64,000 nt of DNA from Arthrobacter dokdonellae (lineage in GTDB: Bacteria > Actinomycetota > Actinomycetes > Actinomycetales > Micrococcaceae): positions 496,001 to 560,000 of the forward strand of contig NZ_CP029642.1 in the NCBI RefSeq assembly GCF_003268655.1, given 5' to 3'. A program made the position numbers and the translations under genes. The notes beneath the pieces are model-generated. The model saw nothing but the letters and a program-made list of their open reading frames with translations. It made no database searches and had not been told where the DNA came from. Of the stretch, positions 41,396 through 55,860 are shown piece after piece. The number at the start of each line of letters is the position of its first letter. Within the stretch, counting starts at the first letter, position 1.

Positions 41396-43189
41396 CTACC
41401 CCGTGGGTGTCGGGGCCGGCGCGGTGGTGGGCGGTTCCGCCGGTGCCGTCGGTGCCTTCGCGGCCGGTCCGGTGGAGACGACGTAGGTGACGGTGCTGCC
41501 CTTGGCCGCCTGGGTTCCGGGCGGGGGGTCAACACTGATCACGTTGCCCTCGGCGACGGTGTCGGAGGCCTCTTGGGACCGGCTGGGCACGAAGCCTGCG
41601 GCCACCAGGGCCTGGTCGTATGCGTTGCCGGTCTGCCCTTGGAAGGACGGCACGGCCACGGTCTCCGCTCCCTTGGAGACGGTGACGGTAACCGTGGAGC
41701 CGGCGGGCACCGAGGGGCCGCTGGGGCTGATGTCGCTTACCGTGCCCGCGGCGACGTCAGGGTCAAAGGCGTCCTGGCGTTGCACCTGCAGGCCCAGTTC
41801 GTTGGTCAGGGTGTCCCTGACTTCGGCGTAGGGCTTGCCCAAGAACCGGTCCAGCTGTACGTTCACCGTTTTGGGTGCTTCAGTGGTCGGTTCCGGCGTC
41901 GGCGTTTCCGATGGGGTTTGCGACGGCGTCGGCGGTGCGGAGCTTACGGTGGGGGTGGTCGATTGCGTGGCGGCCGGCTTGGCGTCAAAGACGCCCATGC
42001 TTTGGAGCACCAGGGCCGCCAAGGCAAACAGCAGGAGCGCGATCAACGCCACGGCGGGCCAGGTCCAGGGGCTGCGGCCGCGCTTGACGGGCTCCGCCGG
42101 TGCGTCCTCTTCCTCGAAGTCGGCCATCAGCGAACTGTCCTGCGGCTCGGCATTCCAGGCGCGCTCCGCCCCCAGGGCCTCCGCCCGGGTGGGGGGACCG
42201 GAGGGGACGGCGGCGGCGGCGACCGTGGGCAGCGCCGCCGTGCCTGGTTCCGAGACGCTTCCGACCACGGAGGTGGGAGCCGTTGCGTTGATGTCCACGG
42301 GTGCCGTGATGGGCCCGGTGGTGGCTTCGAACAGCAGCATGCCGGGAACGGCGGCGTGCGCGGCCTTGGTGTTGCCGGCCCTGATGGCTTCGGCGGCCTC
42401 GGCCAGCTTCAGCGCGTTGGCGGGCCGGTTGGCCGGGTCCTTCGCCAGCATGGACATGAGCAGCGCGCGCACCGGCGTGGGCAGCGTGTCCGGCAGCGGT
42501 GGCGGTGCGTCGTTGACCTGCGCCAGGGCAATGGCGATCTGCGACTCGCCTGTGAACGGGCGGTGGCCGGTAATGCACTCATAGCCAATGACGCCCAGCG
42601 AATAGATGTCGCTGGAGCCCGTGGCGATCTGGCCCGTGGCCTGCTCGGGTGCCAGGTACTGGGCCGTGCCCATGACCTGCCCGGTCTGGGTCAGCGGCAC
42701 CTGGTCAGCCAGGCGGGCAATGCCGAAGTCGGTGATCTTCACGCGGCCCTCGGGGGTGATGAGCAGGTTGCCGGGTTTGACGTCGCGGTGCACCAGGCCC
42801 TGGGCGTGCGCCACGGAGAGGGCACGCGCCGTCTGGGCGATCATGGACAGTGTCCAGTCGGCGGAGAGCACGTGTTCGCGCTCGATCAGGGTGGACAGCG
42901 GTTCCCCGGGTACCAGTTCCATGACCAGGTAGGCCGAGCCGTCCTCTTCACCGTAGTCAAAGACGTTGGCGATCCCCACATGGTTCAGCAGTGCGGTGTG
43001 CTTGGCTTCGGCACGGAAGCGCGCCCGAAATCCAGGATCCCCTGTGTATTCGTCCTTGAGGATCTTGATCGCGACAATGCGCCCCAGGACCTGGTCCTGG
43101 GCTTTCCAAACTTCGCCCATGCCGCCGATGGCAATGCGTGAGGTGAGTTGGAATCTGCCGCCTAAGGTGATTCCTGAAGTAGGCCTCAC
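41396..43189 (-). CDS. pknA: Ser/Thr protein kinase PknA (PASTA-containing)
   Basis: 597 residues from a GTG start overlapping the pbpA stop (GTGA). Kinase motifs are [33 protein letters not shown] and [12 protein letters not shown] Pro/Ala/Thr-rich linker precedes a membrane helix ([18 protein letters not shown]) and two PASTA repeats (around [17 protein letters not shown] and [21 protein letters not shown]). Mycobacterial PknA has no PASTA repeats; here both kinases of the cluster carry them, so the pknA name rests on gene order. Confidence 0.92.
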   Translation of the reverse strand: MRPTSGITLGGRFQLTSRIAIGGMGEVWKAQDQVLGRIVAIKILKDEYTGDPGFRARFRAEAKHTALLNHVGIANVFDYGEEDGSAYLVMELVPGEPLSTLIEREHVLSADWTLSMIAQTARALSVAHAQGLVHRDVKPGNLLITPEGRVKITDFGIARLADQVPLTQTGQVMGTAQYLAPEQATGQIATGSSDIYSLGVIGYECITGHRPFTGESQIAIALAQVNDAPPPLPDTLPTPVRALLMSMLAKDPANRPANALKLAEAAEAIRAGNTKAAHAAVPGMLLFEATTGPITAPVDINATAPTSVVGSVSEPGTAALPTVAAAAVPSGPPTRAEALGAERAWNAEPQDSSLMADFEEEDAPAEPVKRGRSPWTWPAVALIALLLFALAALVLQSMGVFDAKPAATQSTTPTVSSAPPTPSQTPSETPTPEPTTEAPKTVNVQLDRFLGKPYAEVRDTLTNELGLQVQRQDAFDPDVAAGTVSDISPSGPSVPAGSTVTVTVSKGAETVAVPSFQGQTGNAYDQALVAAGFVPSRSQEASDTVAEGNVISVDPPPGTQAAKGSTVTYVVSTGPAAKAPTAPAEPPTTAPAPTPTG

Positions 43190-44643
43190 TTTTTCAACAC
43201 CGCCTTGAAGAGTTTGCTTGCATTGGGACTTGTTAGTGCTGCACCGGTGGCGACGTCAACATTGGGCATCATGATCGTCACCACGTATTGGGGATCATTG
43301 GCCGGCGCGAAACCGGTAAACCACGCATTGTTCAACCCAGTATTGCCGACTTCGGCGGTGCCGGTTTTGCCGGCCACTTCCACGCCGGGAACGGCCGCCG
43401 CCCCGGCAATTCCGTTTTCCACCACACTGACCATCCAGTCGGTGATCTGCTGCGCAATTTCCGGCGTGGTGGACTGGCGGAGCATTTGCGGCTTGAGGCT
43501 TTCCACGGTCCTCAAGTCCGGGGTCCTGACGGTCTGGACCAGGTTCGGTTTCATCTGCTTGCCCCCGTTCGCAATGGCCGCCGTCATCATGGCGATCTCC
43601 AGCGGTGTTGCGCTCACATCCTGCTGGCCGATGGCGCTGCGGGCCAGGGCCGGTTTGTCCAGGGTCGCCGTGGAGCCGGGAAAGCGGCTCCCCGTGACGG
43701 AGTCCGGGAAGGAAAGGGACTTGTCGTTGAAGCCGAATTTGTTCGCCTGTGCCGTGATGGCGTCCTGGCCCAGGTCCAGCGCGATGCTGGCAAACGGCGT
43801 ATTGCAGGAGTTCTCCAAGGCAAAGGTAAAGCTCGCCTTGTCCTGGGTGTCGCACTGGCCGTAGAGGTAGTTGGGCAGCGTGTAGTCGATGCCGGGGAAC
43901 TTCAGCGCCGCCGGGTTGGGCAGGACACTGTCCTTGTTGTATTTGCCGGACGCCAGCGCGGCGGCGGTGTCGACGAGCTTGAACACCGAACCTGGCGCGT
44001 ACGTCTGCTTGTAGGCGGCCGAACCGAACAAGTTGATGCCGGGTTCGTTGACCAGCTTGGCATAGGCCGTGTCAACGGATTTCTGGTCATGGCTGGCCAT
44101 GAGGTTCGTGTCGTACGACGGCTTGGAAACCATGGCGACGACGGCGCCGGTCTTGGGGTTCATGACCACGATGGACCCGGCGATGCCGTCGGGGATCATG
44201 TCATACGCCATTTTCTGGATGGCCGGATCGATGGTCAGCTCCACCGACTGTCCCTGCGGCCGCGTACCGGTGAAGGCCTGGGAAATGCGGTCGAACACGG
44301 CCTCATTGGTGGTGCCGGCCAGTTCATCGCGCATGGCGGATTCCAGCCCGTACTGACCGGCATACTTGCTGAAGAAGCCTGTCAGCCCGGCGTACAGCAG
44401 GGGATCGTTGTACTTGCGCTGGTACTTGCAGTCCGAATCCGTGGCGACGGATTCCGCGATGGGATGGCCGCCCACCAGGATGGGGCCGCGGTCGCTGCAA
44501 AAGGTCTTCAACAACTGGCGGTTGTTGCTGGGGTTGGCATTGAGCGAATCTGCGTCAAAGAACTGCACATAGGAGATGGAGCCAAAAAGCAGGATGAACA
44601 GTGCCACGGCGACTATCCAGGAGTTTCGAATGGCCTGGTTCAT
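43186..44643 (-). CDS. pbpA: Penicillin-binding protein (class B transpeptidase) PbpA
   Basis: 485 residues. An N-terminal membrane anchor ([21 protein letters not shown]) precedes the transpeptidase domain with SxxK in [10 protein letters not shown], SxN in ENSCNTPF and KTG in [12 protein letters not shown]. It cross-links peptidoglycan together with the SEDS protein encoded next to it. Starts and stops overlap with rodA upstream and pknA downstream, so the genes are translationally coupled. Confidence 0.96.
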   Translation of the reverse strand: MNQAIRNSWIVAVALFILLFGSISYVQFFDADSLNANPSNNRQLLKTFCSDRGPILVGGHPIAESVATDSDCKYQRKYNDPLLYAGLTGFFSKYAGQYGLESAMRDELAGTTNEAVFDRISQAFTGTRPQGQSVELTIDPAIQKMAYDMIPDGIAGSIVVMNPKTGAVVAMVSKPSYDTNLMASHDQKSVDTAYAKLVNEPGINLFGSAAYKQTYAPGSVFKLVDTAAALASGKYNKDSVLPNPAALKFPGIDYTLPNYLYGQCDTQDKASFTFALENSCNTPFASIALDLGQDAITAQANKFGFNDKSLSFPDSVTGSRFPGSTATLDKPALARSAIGQQDVSATPLEIAMMTAAIANGGKQMKPNLVQTVRTPDLRTVESLKPQMLRQSTTPEIAQQITDWMVSVVENGIAGAAAVPGVEVAGKTGTAEVGNTGLNNAWFTGFAPANDPQYVVTIMMPNVDVATGAALTSPNASKLFKAVLKK

Positions 44644-46010
44644 GACGCGGGCACCTCCTTCCGGGGCTGGTCATCGGGCTTTGCGGCCGGCGCGGCCGGC
44701 CGTCGGGCGGCGTCTGAAATCTTCAGGAGCAGCGCAACGATGATCCAGTTGGCGAGCAGGGAGGACCCGCCGGCCGCCAGGAACGGCGTGGTCAACCCGG
44801 TCAATGGAATGAGCCGGGTGACTCCGCCGATGATCACGAAGCACTGCAGGGCGAACGCGAAGGCCAGTCCGACGGCGAGCAGCTTGCCGAAGGAGTCCCT
44901 CGTGCCCAGTGCTGCCCGGAAGCCGCGGGCAATGAACAGCGCATAAAGGCAGACGACCGCGAACAGTCCCACGAGCCCGAGTTCCTCGCCAATGCTGGCG
45001 ATGATCATGTCGCTGTTGGCCAGGGGCACGCTGTCCGGGGACCCTTCCCCGAGGCCGGTGCCCAGCAGTCCGCCGTTGGCCATGCCGAACAGGCCTTCAA
45101 CAACCTGCCCGCTGCCGCCGGTGGCGCCAATGACCTGGGGATCCAGGGCGTGGATCCAGGTGTCGATCCGGCGGGTGACGTGGGGAAAGATCTTGTAGGC
45201 GGCGTATCCGCCCACGGCCATGAGCACCAGCCCGATCAGGACCCAGCTGATGCGGCTGGTCGCCACGTAGATCATGACCATAAAGAGGCCAAAGAACAGG
45301 ACGGAGGTGCCGAGGTCATGCTGGAACACGAGAACGCCCACACTGGCGATCCAGGCCACGACCATCGGCCCCAGGTCGCGGGAGCGCGGCAGCTGCAGGC
45401 GGCCGATCTTCTTTCCGGCCAGGAGGATCAGGTCACGGTTGGAGGACAGGTACCCCGCAAAGAAGACAGCAAGCGTGATCTTGGCGATTTCACCGGGCTG
45501 GAAGGTGAAGGGCCCGAGCTTGATCCACACGGTGGCGCCGTTGACATCACCGGCCGAGATGCCCGGTACCAGTGGCAACAGGAGCAGCAGCACGGACAGG
45601 ACCAGTGAGATGTAGGTGAAGCGGCGCAGGATCCGATGGTCCTTGAGCAGCCAGAGCACGGCGACGGCGGCGGCCACGGCAAGCCCCGTCCAGAGCCACT
45701 GGCGCTGCCCCGCGGTATCCCCGGTGACGATGTCCAGGCGGTGGATCACCGCCAGTCCCAGGCCGTTGAGGGCAACCACGACGGGCAACATGACCGGGTC
45801 GGCATATTTGGCGCGGAACCGCAGGGTGATGTGCACGGCCAGCGACAATCCGGCCAGGACGGCCGCCTGCGTGTAAAAGTCCTTGTCAAAGGTCCGGCCC
45901 AGGTTGAGGTTGACCAGGGCGTTGGCCATGACGCCCATGCCAAGGGCGAGCACCAGCAAGAGCAGTTCAATGTTTCGGCGTGGCTTGGCAACGGTCATCA
46001 GCTGGCTCAT
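44640..46010 (-). CDS. rodA: SEDS-family glycosyltransferase RodA/FtsW
   Basis: 456 residues from the ATG at 46010, which overlaps the pstP stop (ATGA) and has GGGAGG just upstream. About ten membrane segments are visible; conserved SEDS sequences include FQPGEIAKITLAVFFAGYL, VFQHDLGTSVLFFGLF and TGLTTPFLAAGGSSLLANW. The protein polymerises glycan strands from lipid II and works with the PBP encoded downstream. Its place between pstP and pbpA supports RodA rather than FtsW. Confidence 0.95.
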   Translation of the reverse strand: MSQLMTVAKPRRNIELLLLVLALGMGVMANALVNLNLGRTFDKDFYTQAAVLAGLSLAVHITLRFRAKYADPVMLPVVVALNGLGLAVIHRLDIVTGDTAGQRQWLWTGLAVAAAVAVLWLLKDHRILRRFTYISLVLSVLLLLLPLVPGISAGDVNGATVWIKLGPFTFQPGEIAKITLAVFFAGYLSSNRDLILLAGKKIGRLQLPRSRDLGPMVVAWIASVGVLVFQHDLGTSVLFFGLFMVMIYVATSRISWVLIGLVLMAVGGYAAYKIFPHVTRRIDTWIHALDPQVIGATGGSGQVVEGLFGMANGGLLGTGLGEGSPDSVPLANSDMIIASIGEELGLVGLFAVVCLYALFIARGFRAALGTRDSFGKLLAVGLAFAFALQCFVIIGGVTRLIPLTGLTTPFLAAGGSSLLANWIIVALLLKISDAARRPAAPAAKPDDQPRKEVPAS

Positions 46011-47782
46011 TGTCCACCTCCCGGAATGCAGGTTGGGGTGGCCGACGGCGATGCCGTGGGCGTACCCGAATGCTTGGTCGTGGCGCTGGCGGTTGCCTTG
46101 GCCGTTGTCTTGGGGGCTGCCTTGGCGGGGACGGCGGATTTGGCCGCCGTCGTGGCGGAAGGGGTCGCCTTGGAGGAGCCTGCGGCCTTGCCGCTCGCGG
46201 CGCGGGAGGACGTGGCGCCGGGCGTGCCGGAGGGTGGATGCGTGGCCGCGACCCGGTCGCACGGCGGCGTGCTGGTGCCGGTTCCCAACTGCAGGTCCGT
46301 GACGATCTGTTCGGCTGCGCCGAGCGTTCCGGCCGGGAGCGTCTGGGCAACCAGCTGCTGGGAGTATTCAGGCAGCGACTGCACCGAGACGCTGGTTTCG
46401 CGTTGCAGGTGGGAGAGCGGGATGGGGCCCAGATTTTGCGAGACGCCCTGGAAGATGGCCACGTTGCCGTGGGAGACCCCGACAAAATACTGCGTCTGCG
46501 TCCAGGCAAACGCCGTCCACGCGCCGGCCACGATGGCAATGGCGGCCAGGCCTCCCACGATGGGGAACAGCCAGCGCCGGTAGCGGGCCCGGGGCAGCGA
46601 CTCCTCGGTGTCGTCGTCCAGCGGCGGCGCGTCGATCGGCTTGTGCGTGAGCACGGTTGCGGCCCGCTGTGTGGCCGGGTGGTTCGCCAGCTGCGGAATC
46701 TTGCCCTCCGCGTTGGCCGTGAGCGCGGCACCCACCAGCTCGTGCGGCCGTTGGGAGAGTTCACGGCGGACGACGGCGGCACGAATGTGGGCGTCGAGCC
46801 CGCCCGTTTCCTCGTCGTCGCCTTCCGCGCCGTCCGAGGAAATGGTTTCCGGGGTATCCGGACCCGCGTTGCCGCCGTCCTTGCCGCCGTCCTTGCCGCC
46901 GTCCTTGTCGCCGGCCTCGCCGCCGTCCTGGCCGGGGACGGCAGCCGGGGAAGACTGCGTGCCTGGCGCGCCGCCGTCGTCCGGGCCGGTACCGGCAGCC
47001 AAAGGCACAGCTATGGCGTCCAGCGCGGCGGTGGCCGTGTCGTTCGGGCTCGCGGCAGCCACGTCAAAAACCACCACCGTGACATTGTCCGGCGACCCGA
47101 CGGCAAGCGTCAGGTCGATGAGCGTGTCCGCGCAGTGGGCCAGATTGGTTGTGTGGCGGACCACCTCCTCCACGGTCTCGTGGCGGACAAAGTTCAGGCC
47201 GTCCGAACACAGCAGCCAGCGTTCGCCGGGTTCGGCGTCGAAGTACTTCAAGTCCAGTTCGGGGGACGCATCGACGTCTCCGAGCACCCGCATGAGGACG
47301 TTCTTGTGGGGATGGACCTCGGCTTCGGCCACGGTCATGCGGCCCTCGTCGATCATGCGCTGCACAAAGGTGTGGTCCGTGCTCATCTGCTCGAAGACGC
47401 CGTCCTTGAGCCGGTAGGCACGCGAATCGCCGATGTGGGCGTAGGCGAGGCGCCGCCCGGACAGAAGCAGCGCTGTCACCGTGGTGCCCATGCCGGCCAG
47501 CTTGGGATTGACATGGACCAGCTCGGACAAAAGTGAGTTGGCAGTCTGGATCTCGTCGGCAAGGAGGTTGCCGGCGTCGTCCCCGTCGTAGCCGTCGCGG
47601 TCCAGGTGGATCAAGTCCAGCACCGTCGAGGAGCTGGCGACGTCGCCGCCAGCGTGGCCGCCCATGCCGTCGGCAACCACGGCCAGGTGCTTGCCCGCGT
47701 AAGCGGAATCGTCGTTCTTCGCCCGGACCAGCCCCACGTGCGACCTGGCCGCATAGCGCAGGATCAACGGGTGTTCGGCCAT
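46007..47782 (-). CDS. pstP: PP2C-family Ser/Thr phosphatase PstP with long C-terminal extension
   Basis: 591 residues. The PP2C catalytic domain (residues 1-240) has RSHVGLVRAKNDDSAY, VVADGMGGHAGGDVAS and LLLSGRRLAYAHIGDSRAY, with the metal-binding Asp residues. A low-complexity linker contains DGGKDGGKDGG, from three 12-bp repeats at about 46867-46905. One membrane segment (WLFPIVGGLAAIAIVAGAWTAFAW) and an extracellular domain follow. The protein ends in a Ser/Ala/Thr-rich tail of some 80 residues. It removes phosphates placed by PknA and PknB. It is longer than mycobacterial PstP. Confidence 0.95.
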   Translation of the reverse strand: MAEHPLILRYAARSHVGLVRAKNDDSAYAGKHLAVVADGMGGHAGGDVASSSTVLDLIHLDRDGYDGDDAGNLLADEIQTANSLLSELVHVNPKLAGMGTTVTALLLSGRRLAYAHIGDSRAYRLKDGVFEQMSTDHTFVQRMIDEGRMTVAEAEVHPHKNVLMRVLGDVDASPELDLKYFDAEPGERWLLCSDGLNFVRHETVEEVVRHTTNLAHCADTLIDLTLAVGSPDNVTVVVFDVAAASPNDTATAALDAIAVPLAAGTGPDDGGAPGTQSSPAAVPGQDGGEAGDKDGGKDGGKDGGNAGPDTPETISSDGAEGDDEETGGLDAHIRAAVVRRELSQRPHELVGAALTANAEGKIPQLANHPATQRAATVLTHKPIDAPPLDDDTEESLPRARYRRWLFPIVGGLAAIAIVAGAWTAFAWTQTQYFVGVSHGNVAIFQGVSQNLGPIPLSHLQRETSVSVQSLPEYSQQLVAQTLPAGTLGAAEQIVTDLQLGTGTSTPPCDRVAATHPPSGTPGATSSRAASGKAAGSSKATPSATTAAKSAVPAKAAPKTTAKATASATTKHSGTPTASPSATPTCIPGGGQ

Positions 47783-47784
47783 AC

Positions 47785-48270
47785 CTACGGCCTCAATTCG
47801 ATGACCGTTTTGCCGATCCGAACCGGGACGCCGAGCTCCACGGGAAGCGCCCGCGTCAGCTGCGCGCCGCCGAGGTAGGTGCCGTTGGTTGACCCGAGGT
47901 CCTCAATGAACCAACGCGTGCCCTGCGGGAACAGCCGGGCATGGCGGCCGGAGGCGTAATCGTCCTCGAGCACCAGCGTTGACTCCTGCGCACGGCCCAG
48001 CAGGATGGGGGCGCCGGCGAGCTCCAGCGTGGTCCCGGTCAGCGGACCTTCGGTGACCACCAGCTCGCGGGCCTGCGCCTTGGCGGGAGCAGGCTCGTCG
48101 ACCAGCTCAGGATGTCTGCGGGCCTGGCGTGCGGTGGGCGCGCCCACCTTGGCCTTGCGTCCGATCACCAGATCGCGCCGCATGGCCGCCACCACGCTGA
48201 AAACCATGACCCACATGAGGATCAGGAAGCCAAAGCGCAAAATGGTGACTGTCAGGCTCAGATCATTCAT
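47785..48270 (-). CDS. fhaB: FHA-domain protein FhaB (FipA-type)
   Basis: 161 residues. An N-terminal membrane segment (VTILRFGFLILMWVMVFSVVAAM) is followed by an FHA domain with ILLGRAQESTLVLEDDYASGRHARLF and LGSTNGTYLGG. The FHA domain reads phosphothreonines made by PknA or PknB and links them to the division machinery. It ends 2 bases before pstP, and its start overlaps the fhaA stop. Confidence 0.94.
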   Translation of the reverse strand: MNDLSLTVTILRFGFLILMWVMVFSVVAAMRRDLVIGRKAKVGAPTARQARRHPELVDEPAPAKAQARELVVTEGPLTGTTLELAGAPILLGRAQESTLVLEDDYASGRHARLFPQGTRWFIEDLGSTNGTYLGGAQLTRALPVELGVPVRIGKTVIELRP

Positions 48271-49067
48271 GCGCGGCCGCCATTCCGTGCCGGCAGGACG
48301 CGGAAGATGATCTCCGTCCGGCCCATGGTGATGGTTGTTCCGTCGGTCAGGTCCACACTGCCGTGAACCCGGTGTCCGTTGACGTAGCTGCCGTTCGTGG
48401 AGCCGAGGTCGACGGCGGTGCTGACGCCGCCGCGCGTGCGGATCTCCAGGTGCTTGCGGGACACCCCGGTGTCGTCAATGAGAATGTCCGCCTCCGAGGA
48501 CCGGCCCAACGTGATGGAGCTGGCGTTGAGGGAATACCGCTGGCCCTCAATGTCCAGCACGGGCTGGCCCTCGGGCGCGGCCTTCTGCGCCGGAGGTTCC
48601 TGCCTCTTGTACAGGGGCGCGGGCTCCTGCCGGGACCGGGCGGGTGCATGGGCTGGCGCCGCGGGGGCAATGCCAGGACGCTGGGCCTCGGCCCGGTTCT
48701 CCTTTTCGGTGGCGGAGGACACCTCGAAATGCCCTGCGCGCAGCTCTTCCCTGTGGTTGAACGTGACACGGACGGGACCCTGTAGCACATAGCCCTGGCT
48801 GCGGGAGTGGTTGATGACAACATCGCAAAGTTCTTCGGCGAGCGGCACGCCCCAGGAGCGCGCACGCTCAAAGTCGGAATCGCCCAGCTGGATGTTGAAC
48901 ACGTTGGGCGCCAAGGTGCGGCCGGCATCGAGCGTCATGGACTTGTCATCCAGTTCGCGGCGAAGGGCACTGGCAACCTCAACGGGTTGCAGGGCCTTCG
49001 AACCGCGGGAGAAGGCGCCGCGAACTGCCTTCTCAATGCCTCTTTCAACATTGTCAAACAATCCCAT
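48267..49067 (-). CDS. fhaA: FHA-domain protein FhaA (DUF3662 + FHA)
   Basis: 266 residues. The N-terminal DUF3662 domain starts MGLFDNVERGIEKAVRGAFS, a low-complexity linker holds the middle, and the C-terminal FHA domain has ITLGRSSEADILIDDTGVSRKHLEI and LGSTNGSYVNG. In mycobacteria FhaA binds the phosphorylated pseudokinase MviN/MurJ and modulates lipid II export. It is the first gene of the fhaA-fhaB-pstP-rodA-pbpA-pknA-pknB operon, whose promoter must lie in 49068-49400. Confidence 0.94.
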   Translation of the reverse strand: MGLFDNVERGIEKAVRGAFSRGSKALQPVEVASALRRELDDKSMTLDAGRTLAPNVFNIQLGDSDFERARSWGVPLAEELCDVVINHSRSQGYVLQGPVRVTFNHREELRAGHFEVSSATEKENRAEAQRPGIAPAAPAHAPARSRQEPAPLYKRQEPPAQKAAPEGQPVLDIEGQRYSLNASSITLGRSSEADILIDDTGVSRKHLEIRTRGGVSTAVDLGSTNGSYVNGHRVHGSVDLTDGTTITMGRTEIIFRVLPARNGGRA

Positions 49068-49456
49068 GCTCTCTCCTCCTCTCCTGGGTGTGGCACCTGG
49101 CGATAAATTCCCGCCCCATGTTCCTCAGCGCCACATGTAAACACGCGTTAAGAAACAGTCGCCCGTATCTCGGGCAACGATCCACAACGTCGATACTACT
49201 GGCCGGGCCTTGGAATAACCCTATTGGGCGCCCCGCCCGGGGTCCATCCCAGACCCCGGGAAGACCCCTGACGGCAGGTCCTCCCGCGGGCGGCGACCCC
49301 GCGTTTTAGGGGCATACGCACCAATTTGAGCCCGGGCACGCTAACCGAAACACCACGGGGAGGAGCCCGTTTAGGAATTTGGCAAAGTGTCCTATATGCT
49401 TGATCTCGCTGTTCCACTGAAACCCGACAAGGGAGACGGTGGAAAACATGCGAAAC
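49068..49456. other. Spacer between fhaA and tRNA-Leu
   Basis: About 390 bp without a gene. It must hold the divergent promoters of the fhaA operon (minus) and tRNA-Leu (plus). A plausible plus-strand -10 (tatgct, near 49394) lies about 60 bp upstream of the tRNA; I could not assign a -35. Confidence 0.5.
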
Positions 49457-49539
49457 GCGCGAGTGGCGGAACGGCAGACGCGCTGGCTTCAGGTGCCAGT
49501 GTCCGAAAGGGCGTGGGGGTTCAAATCCCCCCTCGCGCA
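49457..49539 (+). tRNA. tRNA-Leu (CAG)
   Basis: 83 bases with a long variable arm. The acceptor GCGCGAG pairs with CTCGCGC, the anticodon stem CTGGC/GCCAG encloses TTCAGGT (anticodon CAG), and the T arm is GGGGG-TTCAAAT-CCCCC. CCA is not encoded. Confidence 0.96.
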
Positions 49540-49554
49540 CGTTTGTAAGATGGG

Positions 49555-49593
49555 GTCCCCGGCAGAACCGAAAGGTTCAGCCGGGGACTTTTT
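49555..49593 (+). terminator. Terminator after tRNA-Leu
   Basis: Perfect arms gtccccggc and gccggggac enclose a smaller gaacc/ggttc hairpin and are followed by TTTTT. It is a classical intrinsic terminator. Confidence 0.92.
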
Positions 49594-50153
49594 CGTTTAA
49601 TCGCTGCGCTTGTGACCGGACGCCGCGGGTGCCGGCCGGGCGTCCGTGGGTGTCCCGCCTGGTGTTTGGGGGTCGGTGGGGTGTGGGCGGGGTGCCGGCC
49701 CGGGCGTTGTCGTTGATTTGCGTGGGGGCGGGAAGGTGTGTATTGTTTCTCGAGTTGTCCCGGTGTTCGGGGGAGCGGAAATCCTGTGTTCATGTGGCCG
49801 GTTTTGCCGGTTGTTTTGGCGTGTGTGCGGGTGGTTGTCCGGGTTCTGGTTGGTTGGGGGCGCGGGGGGCCGGGTTTGCTTCTTGGAGGCGGATCGGGTA
49901 AGTTTGAGAAGTTGCCCCGGTGCTGATCGCCACGGACTGTTGGATGGTTCGGGTGTGTTGGCTGGGTGTGGTTGTTGTTTGAGAACTCAATAGTGTGCCA
50001 AGTTTTATTGATACCAATTTATTGTTTTATGGATTGGTTATTTGGTTGTGTGTTGCCGCCCCTGTGGTGATGCATGATCGTTTAGCTGGTTTCGAATTTA
50101 GTGCATGGCTTCGTGTCTTTTTCCGGTGCGTTGTTGTGTGTCTGTTTGTTTTA
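49594..50153 (+). promoter_or_regulatory. rrn promoter and leader region
   Basis: About 560 bp, G/T-rich on the plus strand. The segment gttgtttgagaactcaatag near 49974 closely resembles the one before 23S (gttgtttgagaactatatag at 52091) and is the usual actinobacterial leader/processing element. The promoters are probably within 49700-49960, but no convincing -35/-10 pair can be picked by eye. Confidence 0.65.
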
Positions 50154-55432
<5,279 letters not shown>

Positions 55433-55455
55433 CCACAAAAACAACACCACATGCC

Positions 55456-55469
55456 CGCGTTCACTATAT
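55456..55469 (+). repeat. 3' arm of the 23S processing stem
   Basis: cgcgttcactatat, the exact complement of 52106-52119. Confidence 0.8.
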
Positions 55470-55661
55470 GGTTCCCCAACAACAAACCCAACAGGTTTGC
55501 GCCCCGGGAAAAACCAGCACACCCCACCCACCCCCCCCAAAGGGGCCGGGAAGGGCGTGTATAATCAAATACTGTTGTCCACAACAGGACACCAACTACA
55601 GAATTCCCCCGCACCACCGAAACCCCAACACCAAGGGGCCGGCACCGCGGGCGGAGGAAGA

Positions 55662-55779
55662 GTTACGGTGGTCATAGCGTGGGGGAAACGCCCGGTCCCA
55701 TTCCGAACCCGGAAGCTAAGACCCACAGCGCCGATGGTACTGCATTCGAGAGGATGTGGGAGAGTAGGACACCGCCGGA
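55662..55779 (+). rRNA. rrf: 5S ribosomal RNA
   Basis: About 118 bases beginning gttacggtggtcatagcg, with the conserved cccggtcccattccgaacccgg and ending gagagtaggacaccgccgg. The 5' and 3' ends pair to form helix I. Confidence 0.96.
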
Positions 55780-55796
55780 CAACACCAACAAGGGTA

Positions 55797-55826
55797 GAGG
55801 CCCCAACACACCAGTGTTGGGGCCTC
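55797..55826 (+). terminator. Terminator of the rrn operon
   Basis: gaggccccaacac pairs with gtgttggggcctc around a short loop, directly after 5S, followed by cccaacttt. Confidence 0.85.
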
Positions 55827-55860
55827 CCCAACTTTAACAACCAACTACCACACGCCCGGA

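Noticed and set aside
55440..55661. tRNA or small gene between 23S and 5S
   Set aside because: The stretch holds only the processing stem and C/A-rich spacer; no cloverleaf could be drawn.
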